A stretch of DNA of 9,167 nucleotides. Origin: Actinomycetota bacterium (lineage in GTDB: Bacteria > Actinomycetota > Actinomycetes > S36-B12). The stretch is taken from NCBI GenBank assembly GCA_026392575.1, contig JAPLBU010000086.1:1-9167 (forward strand). The letters run 5' to 3'. A program made the position numbers and the translations under genes. Below are positions 1-6,262 of the stretch, in pieces; the first letter of the stretch is position 1; the number at the start of each line of letters is the position of its first letter. The notes under the pieces are model-generated. The model was given only the letters and a program-made list of their open reading frames with translations, did no database searches and was not told the origin of the DNA.

Positions 1-881
1 ACCCACTTCGCACCCTCGAACCCTGGCTGCGAGAGCTGGTCCTCGAGTGACAGGTACAGGTACTGCGGGCAGGTCTCACCGAAGACATTCCAGCCTTCGT
101 CCTTGTTCGCCTGCAGCACGGCGACCGCCTGCTTCGCAGACATGTGCACGATGTAGAGCGGGGCGCCCGTCATGCGCGCCAGCATGATCGCGCGATTCGT
201 GGCCTCGGCCTCGGTCTCCCACGGCCGCGTGAGCGAGTGGTACTTCGGATCGGTGTTTCCTGCAGCGAGTGCCTGTGCGACCAGGACATCGATCTCGCTG
301 CCGTTCTCGGCATGCATCATGATCATCGAGCCGTTTCCCGCGGCCTGCTGCATCGCCTGCAGGATCTGCCCGTCCGAACTCAGGAAGACGCCGGGGTAGG
401 CCATGAAGAGCTTGAAGCTGGTGATGCCCTCGTTGACGAGTTCGTCCATTGCCTTCAAGGAGTCATCGTCGACGCCACCGATGATCTGGTGGAAGCCGTA
501 GTCGATGTGGCAGTTGCCATCGGCCTTTGCATGCCAGGCCGCAAGGCCGTCCTGGACGCGTGTGCCCTGCGCCTGCACGGCGAAGTCGATGATCGTGGTC
601 GTGCCGCCCCACGCAGCCGCACGTGTGCCGGTCTCGAAAGTGTCCGACGCGAACGTGCCGCCGAACGGCAGTTCCATGTGGGTGTGGGCGTCGATGCCAC
701 CGGGAATGACGTACTTGCCCGACGCGTCGATGACCTTCTCCGCCGAAGCGGCGAGGTCGGCACCCAGCGAAGTGTCGCCGGGTGCGATGACAGCGGCGAT
801 CTTCTCGCCGTCGATGAGGACGTCGGCCTGGTTGATCCCCTGGGCTGAGACGACGCTGCCGTTCCTGATCAGGATGGTCAT
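1..881 (-). CDS. hydA: Dihydropyrimidinase (D-hydantoinase family), C-terminus cut by window edge
   Basis: This cytoplasmic zinc amidohydrolase would open the ring of 5,6-dihydrouracil or dihydrothymine to give the N-carbamoyl beta-amino acid. From the ATG at 881, 293 residues are visible; the family usually has about 460-480, so the C-terminal third lies outside. Metal-site features appear in the right order: GGIDAHTHMELPFGGT with His66 and His68, the lysine expected to be carbamylated at 157 in ITSFKLFMAYPG, His190 in MMHAENG and His246 in IVHMSAKQA. The N-terminal beta-sandwich half (ILIRNGSVV, VLIDGEKI) is also present. A GAAGGG ribosome site lies 7 nt before the start. The gene follows the ureidopropionase gene after 22 bp, so the two are probably co-transcribed. 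The HTHMELPFGGT signature favours dihydropyrimidinase over dihydroorotase or allantoinase. True substrate range (hydantoins or dihydropyrimidines) cannot be read from the sequence. Confidence 0.93.
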   Translation of the reverse strand, partial: MTILIRNGSVVSAQGINQADVLIDGEKIAAVIAPGDTSLGADLAASAEKVIDASGKYVIPGGIDAHTHMELPFGGTFASDTFETGTRAAAWGGTTTIIDFAVQAQGTRVQDGLAAWHAKADGNCHIDYGFHQIIGGVDDDSLKAMDELVNEGITSFKLFMAYPGVFLSSDGQILQAMQQAAGNGSMIMMHAENGSEIDVLVAQALAAGNTDPKYHSLTRPWETEAEATNRAIMLARMTGAPLYIVHMSAKQAVAVLQANKDEGWNVFGETCPQYLYLSLEDQLSQPGFEGAKW

Positions 882-903
882 GGCTGATCCCTTCGGATTC
901 GGG

Positions 904-1740
904 TTACGGGCGGACGAGGTCGCCGTAGGCATCCGGGCGACGGTCGCGATAGAACTGCCAGCGATTGCGTACCTCGGCGAGCAGGTCCATGTCGAGGTCG
1001 CGGATGATCAGTTCCGGCTTGTAGGGGTCGCCCTTCTCGCCGACGTAGTTGCCCTCGGGATCGATGAAGTACGACTGTCCGTAGAAGTCATCGTCGCCGA
1101 GGTCCTCGATGCCGACACGATTGATGGCACCGACGTAGTACTCGTTGGCGACTGCGGCCGCGGGCTGCTCGATGCTCCACAGGTACTGCGACAGGCCACG
1201 GGAGGTAGCCGACGGGTTGAAGACGATCTGCGCGCCGTTGAGGCCCAGCGCTCGCCAGCCCTCAGGGAAGTGGCGGTCGTAGCAGATGTAGACGCCGATC
1301 TTGCCGACGGCGGTGTCGAAGACGGGGTAGCCGCCATTGCCGGGACGGAAGTAGAACTTCTCCCAGAAGCCGTTCACGTGCGGGATGTGCTGCTTGCGGT
1401 ACTTGCCGAGGTAGCTGCCGTCTGAGTCGACGACGGCGGCGGTGTTGTAGAGCACCCCCGGCTGCTCCTCCTCGTACATCGGCAGGATCATCACGATGTT
1501 GAGTTCCTTGGCCAGGGCCTGGAAGCGCTCGGTGGTCGGGCCCGGGATCGACTCGGCGTACTCGTAGTACTTCTTGTCCTGCACCTGGCAGAAGTAGGGG
1601 CCATAGAACAGCTCCTGGAAGCACACGACCTGCGCCCCCTGAGCGGCCGCCTGCCGGGCGTAGTCCTCGTGCGCGACGATCATCGACTCCTTGTCGCCGG
1701 TCCAGTTCGTCTGGACGAGCGCTGCGCGAACGATGGTCAT
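904..1740 (-). CDS. Beta-ureidopropionase-like carbon-nitrogen hydrolase (nitrilase superfamily)
   Basis: This cytoplasmic amidase probably hydrolyses N-carbamoyl-beta-alanine to beta-alanine, CO2 and ammonia, the step after dihydropyrimidinase. The 278-residue protein has the nitrilase-superfamily triad: Glu43 in CFQELFYGPYF, Lys116 in KYRKQHIPH and Cys153 in VYICYDRHFPEGW. It also has the extra conserved glutamate at 127 in NGFWEKFYFRPGN. The length is typical for a single-domain member. The ATG at 1740 is chosen because AGGAGG sits 5 nt upstream; an in-frame extension of 25 residues to 1815 would run through the promoter region. The gene is first in a minus-strand pair with hydA, which supports a pyrimidine-catabolic role. 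N-carbamoylputrescine amidase (AguB) is a close relative and the polyamine-type genes nearby keep it open, but the FYFRPGN and CYDRHFPEGW stretches together with the hydA neighbour favour beta-ureidopropionase. Confidence 0.88.
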   Translation of the reverse strand: MTIVRAALVQTNWTGDKESMIVAHEDYARQAAAQGAQVVCFQELFYGPYFCQVQDKKYYEYAESIPGPTTERFQALAKELNIVMILPMYEEEQPGVLYNTAAVVDSDGSYLGKYRKQHIPHVNGFWEKFYFRPGNGGYPVFDTAVGKIGVYICYDRHFPEGWRALGLNGAQIVFNPSATSRGLSQYLWSIEQPAAAVANEYYVGAINRVGIEDLGDDDFYGQSYFIDPEGNYVGEKGDPYKPELIIRDLDMDLLAEVRNRWQFYRDRRPDAYGDLVRP

Positions 1741-1745
1741 TCGAT

Positions 1746-1751
1746 CCTCCT
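1746..1751 (-). promoter_or_regulatory. Ribosome binding site fixing the ureidopropionase start
   Basis: A perfect AGGAGG on the minus strand ends 5 nt before the ATG at 1740. It decides the start over the longer open frame that continues upstream to 1815. Confidence 0.8.
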
Positions 1752-1801
1752 GGTGGCCTCGCTGCGAGCGGGGCGTCGGGTGGGCGGGCGTTTTGTGATT
1801 C

Positions 1802-1830
1802 TTGACCTTAGACACTTTCGATTGTGTTAC
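1802..1830 (+). promoter_or_regulatory. Predicted plus-strand promoter of the MocR regulator gene
   Basis: TTGACC (1802-1807), a 17-nt spacer and TGTTAC (1825-1830) give a strong -35 and a weak -10. The start point would be near 1837, about 58 nt before the GTG at 1895. The -10 overlaps the first TGTTnCAACA operator copy, which would suit autorepression. It also overlaps almost entirely with the opposing promoter for the left operon. Confidence 0.4.
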
Positions 1831-1832
1831 AA
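1805..1832 (-). promoter_or_regulatory. Predicted minus-strand promoter of the ureidopropionase-hydA pair
   Basis: On the minus strand a TTGTAA box (1827-1832) is followed by a 16-nt spacer and a TAAGGT box (1805-1810), an acceptable actinobacterial -10 of the TAnnnT type. The start point would fall near 1798, giving a leader of about 55-60 nt. The -35 box lies inside the putative TGTTACAACA operator, so a bound regulator would be expected to block or alter polymerase binding here. This is a pattern match by eye only. Confidence 0.45.
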
Positions 1833-1845
1833 CAGCGTTTCAACA
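1825..1845. promoter_or_regulatory. Putative MocR operator: tandem TGTTnCAACA pair
   Basis: TGTTACAACA (1825-1834) and CGTTTCAACA (1836-1845) lie head to tail with an 11-bp period, about one helical turn. The first copy is a perfect palindrome of its arms (TGTT/AACA). A third copy, TGTTTCAACA, occurs at 3349-3358 upstream of the aldehyde dehydrogenase. MocR/GabR-type regulators are known to bind spaced direct repeats through their winged-helix domains, and the regulator gene is next door. Assignment to this protein is inference. Confidence 0.5.
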
Positions 1846-1894
1846 AAGAACCGCGCGGAATTTCCCGGGAATTCTGCTGGGGACGGGAGGCACC

Positions 1895-3298
1895 GTGACG
1901 CTCCGCGTCGTGCCTGATCTCGACCGCCCGGCGGAGCCCGTCCTGATCACGGTTTCGGCGGCGATTGTCGATCGTTCCCCGAAGGGCATCGCGGCGGCCG
2001 TGCACCGCCTCATCCGGGCCGGTCGGCTGCGCACCGGCGACCGATTGCCCACTGTTCGCGATCTGGCAAAGGAGCTCAACGTCAGTCCCGCCACGGTGAG
2101 TGAGGCCTGGCAGGCGCTTGGGGCCGTCGGCGCGATCCAGGCGCGTGGCCGGGCGGGGACGTTCGTGCGCGACACGGTCGAGCCCACCCGGCCGGCTCGC
2201 TATCTCGGAATCGGCGGTGCGCCGCTCGCGGAGGGCATCAATCTCTCGACGGGCACCCCCGACCCAGCACTCCTCCCGCCCCTGCGCGAGGCCGTCGACC
2301 GCGTGGTGGCGCGCTCAACCTCATGGACCACGAGTTACCTCGATGATCCCGTGCTGCCGGAGCTCGAGGAAATCCTGCGACGCGACTGGCCGTTCGTGCC
2401 GGCGCGGCTGACCGTGGTCGACGGTGCACTTGACGCCCTGTCCCGCGTGGTCGACGAGGTGGTGCGCCTAGGCGACCGCGTCGTGATGGAGAACCCCGGA
2501 TTCCCGCCGTTGATCGATCTCCTCGAGCGCGCCGGCGCCGACATCCTTCCGGTCGATCTCGACGATGAGGGCATCGTTCCGGCCTCCCTGGCGGCGGCCA
2601 TGCTGCTGGCGCCGGTGGCCGTCTTCGTGCAGCCGCGTGCCCAGAACCCCACGGGCATCAGCATGAGCGTCGGCCGATGCCGCGAGCTCGCCGACGTGCT
2701 GGCGGACTATCAGGCGGTCGTCGTCGAGGACGATCACTCGGGGGACATAGCGACGGGCGAGGACGTCAGCATCGGCATGCACCTGCCCGAGCGCACGGTG
2801 CACATTCGCAGCTATTCCAAGTCGCACGGTCCCGACCTGCGGATCGCGGCTGTTGGCGGGTCGGCTGATGTCATCGTTCCGCTGGTGTCCCGACGCATGC
2901 TCGGTCCGGGCTGGACCAGTCGGCTCATTCAGGCCGTGCTGGTCGAGCTGCTCACTGACCCGGCAGCCATCGCTGCGGTGACACGGGCCCGGTCCACGTA
3001 TGCGATGCGCAGCCTCGCGGTGCGGGCCGGCCTTGCGGGTGAGGGCGTGACGAGCACGACGGGAGAAGGCATCAATGCCTGGGTCGAGGTTGCTGACGAA
3101 CGATCGGCCCTCATCACCCTGGCCGCCCTGGGGCTGCGGGTCTCCCCGGGCTCCCCGTTCATGGTCGGCGGCAGTCCGAGCACGCATGTACGGGTGACGA
3201 CCGGAGTGCTCGATGAGCATGACGTCGATCAACTGCAGCACGTCATCAGCAGTTTGGTGGCTGCCGCCAAGGCCGGCCCGACACTGCGAGGAGTATAG
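1895..3298 (+). CDS. MocR-family (GntR) regulator with aminotransferase-like PLP domain
   Basis: This is a 467-residue transcription factor. A GntR winged helix (about 28-91; GDRLPTVRDLAKELNVS then SPATVSEAWQALG and a GRAGTFV wing) is joined by a linker to a fold-type I aminotransferase domain (about 115-460). That domain keeps PLP-site features: AQNPTG near 250-254, VVEDDHSGDI near 276-285, the Schiff-base lysine Lys309 in SYSKSHGPDLRI, and a late arginine in THVRVTTGV. MocR proteins such as GabR and PdxR sense PLP or PLP-amino acid adducts and usually regulate adjacent amine or vitamin B6 genes. The GTG at 1895 is preferred because GGGAGG lies 4 nt upstream; a TTG at 1802 would place the start inside the promoter. 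The gene is divergent from the ureidopropionase-hydA pair and co-directional with the dehydrogenase and importer. The likely effector is an amine or omega-amino acid of this pathway, but this is inferred from context. Confidence 0.9.
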   Translation: MTLRVVPDLDRPAEPVLITVSAAIVDRSPKGIAAAVHRLIRAGRLRTGDRLPTVRDLAKELNVSPATVSEAWQALGAVGAIQARGRAGTFVRDTVEPTRPARYLGIGGAPLAEGINLSTGTPDPALLPPLREAVDRVVARSTSWTTSYLDDPVLPELEEILRRDWPFVPARLTVVDGALDALSRVVDEVVRLGDRVVMENPGFPPLIDLLERAGADILPVDLDDEGIVPASLAAAMLLAPVAVFVQPRAQNPTGISMSVGRCRELADVLADYQAVVVEDDHSGDIATGEDVSIGMHLPERTVHIRSYSKSHGPDLRIAAVGGSADVIVPLVSRRMLGPGWTSRLIQAVLVELLTDPAAIAAVTRARSTYAMRSLAVRAGLAGEGVTSTTGEGINAWVEVADERSALITLAALGLRVSPGSPFMVGGSPSTHVRVTTGVLDEHDVDQLQHVISSLVAAAKAGPTLRGV

Positions 3299-3347
3299 GG
3301 ATTCGTCGCCGCATGACGATTCGACAACGATTTCCATTGCTTGGCCG

Positions 3348-3375
3348 TTGTTTCAACAGGGAATCCCGCGATAAT
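3348..3375 (+). promoter_or_regulatory. Predicted promoter of the aldehyde dehydrogenase-pot operon
   Basis: TTGTTT (3348-3353), a 16-nt spacer and GATAAT (3370-3375) resemble a sigma-70-type promoter with a good -10 and a poor -35. The start point would be near 3382, leaving a leader of about 85 nt. A poor -35 overlapped by an operator is the arrangement expected if the regulator activates, or conditionally represses, this promoter. No better promoter was seen in the short gaps further down the operon. Confidence 0.5.
3349..3358. promoter_or_regulatory. Putative MocR operator upstream of the aldehyde dehydrogenase
   Basis: TGTTTCAACA matches the two copies at 1825-1845 (nine-base identity GTTTCAACA with the second) and is palindromic in its arms. 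It overlaps the predicted -35 of the aldehyde dehydrogenase promoter. A degenerate copy, CGATTCGACA (7 of 10 matches), lies 32 bp upstream at 3317-3326 and may be a second contact point, though this is weak. Confidence 0.45.
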
Positions 3376-3409
3376 GCCTTGTCTCGCACCCCTTTCCGTG
3401 GTTGTATGC

Positions 3410-3427
3410 CCCGACGCACCTGTCGGG
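3410..3427 (+). other. Leader hairpin before the aldehyde dehydrogenase gene
   Basis: CCCGAC (3410-3415) and GTCGGG (3422-3427) can pair around a 6-nt loop, followed by only three T residues. It lies in the predicted leader between the promoter and the AGGAGG. It may be a weak terminator for read-through from the regulator gene, an RNA structure affecting translation, or chance in GC-rich DNA. The T-run is too short for a confident intrinsic terminator. Confidence 0.25.
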
Positions 3428-3452
3428 TTTCGGCGGTACGGCACACCTGCCA

Positions 3453-3458
3453 AGGAGG
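3453..3458 (+). promoter_or_regulatory. Ribosome binding site fixing the aldehyde dehydrogenase start
   Basis: A perfect AGGAGG lies 8 nt before the GTG at 3467. It selects this start over the in-frame TTG at 3341 and ATG at 3374, both of which fall in or next to the predicted promoter. Confidence 0.8.
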
Positions 3459-3466
3459 TCCCTTCC

Positions 3467-4951
3467 GTGACTGACGCCGTCTTCTCGGGTGGTCGCGCCC
3501 GACCTGGCACGTCCGGCGAGACCTTCGACGTCACGAACCCGGCCGAGGGCACGGTCGTCGAGAGCATGACGATCGCCAGCGTGGCCGATGTCGAGCAGGC
3601 GGTGGCCCATGCGGCTGATGCCTTCGGCGACTGGTCCCGCGCCGCTCCCGCCGAGCGTTCGGGAGCCCTGACCCGCCTCGCCGCGATCCTGGAGGGGCGC
3701 GCCCGCGAGTATGCCGAGGCCGAGACCCAGCAGACCGGGAAGCCGATCCGCCTCACGACTGAGTTCGACGTGCCCGGCTCCATCGACAACGTGTCGTTCT
3801 TCGCTGGCGCAGCGCGACACCTAGAGGGCTCCGCCGCAGCCGAGTGGGATGGCACGCACACGTCGATGATCCGACGCGAGCCGATCGGTGTCGTCGGGTC
3901 GATTGCGCCGTGGAACTACCCGTTGCAGATGGCCATGTGGAAGATCCTCCCGGCAATCGCTGCTGGCAACACGATCGTTCTGAAGCCCGCAGAGATGACA
4001 CCGATCACGTCGCTCATGCTGGCGGCCGACTGCTCGGCGGCCGGAATCCCCGACGGCGTGGTCAATGTGGTCATGGGTGCCGGTCGATCCGTCGGTGAGG
4101 CGCTTATCGGCGACCCCCGCGTTTCGATGGTGTCGTTCACCGGGTCCACACCGGTCGGGCAGCGCGTGATGGAGATCGCCACCAGGACAGTGAAGCGGGT
4201 GCATCTCGAACTCGGCGGGAAGGCCCCCTTCGTCGTCTTCGATGACGCTGACCTCGAGGCCGCTGCGCATGGCGCCGTCGCCGGTGCCCTCATCAACACG
4301 GGCCAGGACTGCACGGCAGCAACGCGCGCCTATGTGCAGCGGCCGCTGTACGACGCCTTCGTCGCCGCAACGGCGGAACTGTTCGATGGTGTGCTTCTGG
4401 GTGATCCGATGGATCCGGCGACTGACCTGGGCCCGCTCATCTCGGTGCGCCAGCAGCAGGCCGTGGCTGGGTTTGTGGAGCGGGCGCGCGGCTACGGCGC
4501 CACCATCGCCGCCGGAGGAGTGATCCCCGGGGGCGATCTCGCCAAGGGCGCCTACTACCGCCCGACGCTCGTCACGGATGTCGCGCAGGACTCTGAGATC
4601 GCCAGGGACGAGATCTTCGGCCCGGTGCTCGTGGTTCTGCCGTTCGATACGGACGAGGAGGGTCTTGCCCTAGCCAACGACACGATCTACGGGCTGGCGG
4701 CATCTGCCTGGACGACCGATATCTTCCGCGGCCTGCGGGCCTCGCGTGAGATCCAGGCCGGGTGTGTGTGGATCAACGACCACATCCCGATCGTGAGCGA
4801 GATGCCGCACGGCGGCTACAAGCAGTCCGGCTTCGGCAAGGACATGTCGATGTACGCCTTCGAGGAGTATACGAATGTCAAGCACGTGTCCATGGACATC
4901 ACGGGTGTAGCCCGCAAGCCATGGCACCGCACTATCTTCACTGGAAACTGA
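3467..4951 (+). CDS. NAD(P)-dependent aldehyde dehydrogenase, gamma-aminobutyraldehyde dehydrogenase-like
   Basis: This cytoplasmic ALDH-superfamily enzyme probably oxidises an omega-amino aldehyde (4-aminobutanal to GABA) with NAD(P)+. The 494-residue length is normal. Catalytic features are complete: Asn150 in APWNYP, Lys173 in VLKPAE, the FTGSTPVG cofactor loop at 224-231, Glu248 in LELGGK, the nucleophile Cys282 in NTGQDCTAATR, and EIFGPV towards the C-terminus. The GQDCTAATR context and the late SEMPHGGYKQSGFGKDMS stretch resemble aminobutyraldehyde/betaine-aldehyde-type enzymes more than methylmalonate semialdehyde dehydrogenase. It is 46 bp upstream of the polyamine-type importer and probably shares its transcript. 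In this pyrimidine context, malonate semialdehyde (from beta-alanine) or 3-aminopropanal are possible alternative substrates. The enzyme class is certain; the substrate is inferred. Confidence 0.9.
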   Translation: MTDAVFSGGRARPGTSGETFDVTNPAEGTVVESMTIASVADVEQAVAHAADAFGDWSRAAPAERSGALTRLAAILEGRAREYAEAETQQTGKPIRLTTEFDVPGSIDNVSFFAGAARHLEGSAAAEWDGTHTSMIRREPIGVVGSIAPWNYPLQMAMWKILPAIAAGNTIVLKPAEMTPITSLMLAADCSAAGIPDGVVNVVMGAGRSVGEALIGDPRVSMVSFTGSTPVGQRVMEIATRTVKRVHLELGGKAPFVVFDDADLEAAAHGAVAGALINTGQDCTAATRAYVQRPLYDAFVAATAELFDGVLLGDPMDPATDLGPLISVRQQQAVAGFVERARGYGATIAAGGVIPGGDLAKGAYYRPTLVTDVAQDSEIARDEIFGPVLVVLPFDTDEEGLALANDTIYGLAASAWTTDIFRGLRASREIQAGCVWINDHIPIVSEMPHGGYKQSGFGKDMSMYAFEEYTNVKHVSMDITGVARKPWHRTIFTGN

Positions 4952-4997
4952 TCCGAACCCGATAGCCTGCAATTCCGACCCAAGTACAGGACTGAAC

Positions 4998-6222
4998 ATG
5001 ACCTCGCAGCGACCTGAAGCCATTGCCGCCCTCGCAGGAACCATGCGCTCGGCGGTTTCCCGGCGCCGACTGCTTCAGGCTGCGGGGCTCGGCAGCGTGG
5101 CCATGGTTGCGGCGGCCTGCGGTGCAGGTGGTGATGCGGGAGCGGAGGCGACCGGTGCAGCGTCAGCGGCCGTCGCTGAGGACCTCAGCGACACGGACAT
5201 GACGGCGAACTGGTCCAACTGGCCCCTGTACATCGACATCGACGAGGCATCCGGTGAGCGCCCCACCCTCGAGGCCTTCCAGAAGGAATCGGGTATCGCG
5301 GTCACGTATACAGAGGACGTCAACGACAACAACGAGTTCTTCGCCAAGGTCCGTACCCAGCTCGAGCAGGGTCAGGACATCGGTCCGCGACATCGTGGTG
5401 CTGACCGACTGGATGGCCGCCCTGTGGATCCAGAACGGCTACGCGCAGAAGCTCGACAAGTCGATCATGCCTAACGCCGGCAACATCATCCCGCGGCTGG
5501 CCAGCGTCTCGTTCGACCCCAATCGCGACTACACGATGCCCTGGCAATCCGGTATTGCCGGCCTTGGCTACAACGTCGCCGCCTACAAGGAGGCGACAGG
5601 GAAGGACAAGCTGACGACGCTTGATGGGCTCTTCGATCCAGCGCTGAAGGGCCGCGTCACCGTGCTCTCGGAGATGCGCGACACGATGGGCGTCATCATG
5701 GCGTCGCAGGGCAATGACCCGTCCAGCTTCACCGATGACCAGTTCAGCCAGGCCATCGACGAGCTCACCAAGCAGGTCGACAGCGGTCAGATCCGTCAGG
5801 TCACCGGCAACGACTACATCGCGGCACTTGAGTCGGGCGACGTCATCGCCGTGCTGGGCTGGTCGGGGGACATCTTCGCCCTTGGCGAGGAGTACGCGTT
5901 CGAGATCCCGGAGACCGGCGGCACCCTGTGGACCGACAACATGCTGATCCCCGCGCTCGCACAGCACAAGAAGAACGGCGAGCTGATCATGAACAACTAC
6001 TACAACCCAGAGGTCGCGGCGCAGGTGGCGGCGTACGTCAACTACATCTGCCCGGTCGAGGGCGCGCAGGCCGCGATGGAGAAGATCGACCCGGCGCTCG
6101 CTTCCAGCGAGTTCATCTTCCCCAGCGCCGCCATGATGGAGCGCACGTTCGTGTTCATGGAGCTGACGCCCGAGCAGAACGACACGTACGAGCGCACCTT
6201 CCAGAAGGCCATCGGGAACTGA
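4998..6222 (+). pseudogene. potD: Polyamine-type ABC substrate-binding protein, frameshifted
   Basis: This is the extracytoplasmic binding protein of a spermidine/putrescine-type importer. Frame one from the ATG at 4998 gives 129 residues with a twin-arginine signal (SRRRLLQ at 21-27), a lipobox-like AAAC with Cys41, and the start of the mature domain. At GQDIG the homologous reading jumps to the +1 frame and resumes RDIVVLTDWMAALWIQNGYA, running to 6222. Omitting one C at 5385/5386 joins both parts into 407 residues, a normal length. Ligand-pocket features persist downstream, including MPWQSG and TLWTDN (Trp311, Asp313 in the joined count). Without correction, frame one ends at 5474 after an unrelated tail. 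The rest is well conserved, so this is a recent mutation or a sequencing error. The gene is second in the operon, 40 bp before potA. Confidence 0.85.
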
Positions 6223-6262
6223 CGGACTCCCCGTCTCACCAGGCACGGCGAGAGAGGTATCG

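Noticed and set aside
505..1425. Plus-strand open frame (306 codons) opposite hydA and the ureidopropionase gene
   Set aside because: It spans two genes with clear catalytic motifs on the minus strand and has no coherent domain of its own.
1752..1800. Short inverted repeat CTCGCTGCGAG in the ureidopropionase leader as a terminator or riboswitch
   Set aside because: The arms are separated by a single base, too tight for a stable hairpin loop, and nothing resembling a known riboswitch core is present.
1802..1894. Upstream TTG start for the MocR gene
   Set aside because: It would translate through the predicted promoter and operator; the GTG at 1895 has a ribosome site and begins just before the usual N-terminus.
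2468..3337. Minus-strand open frame (289 codons) opposite the MocR gene
   Set aside because: The plus strand encodes a recognisable winged helix and PLP domain throughout, and the antisense product matches no family I know.
3406..3474. Possible 22-residue leader peptide overlapping the dehydrogenase start
   Set aside because: No ribosome site precedes its ATG and the peptide has no runs of regulatory amino acids.
5378..5392. Programmed +1 frameshift in potD
   Set aside because: No rare-codon or stop-codon pause site or stimulatory structure is apparent, and binding proteins are not known for such recoding; mutation or sequencing error is simpler.
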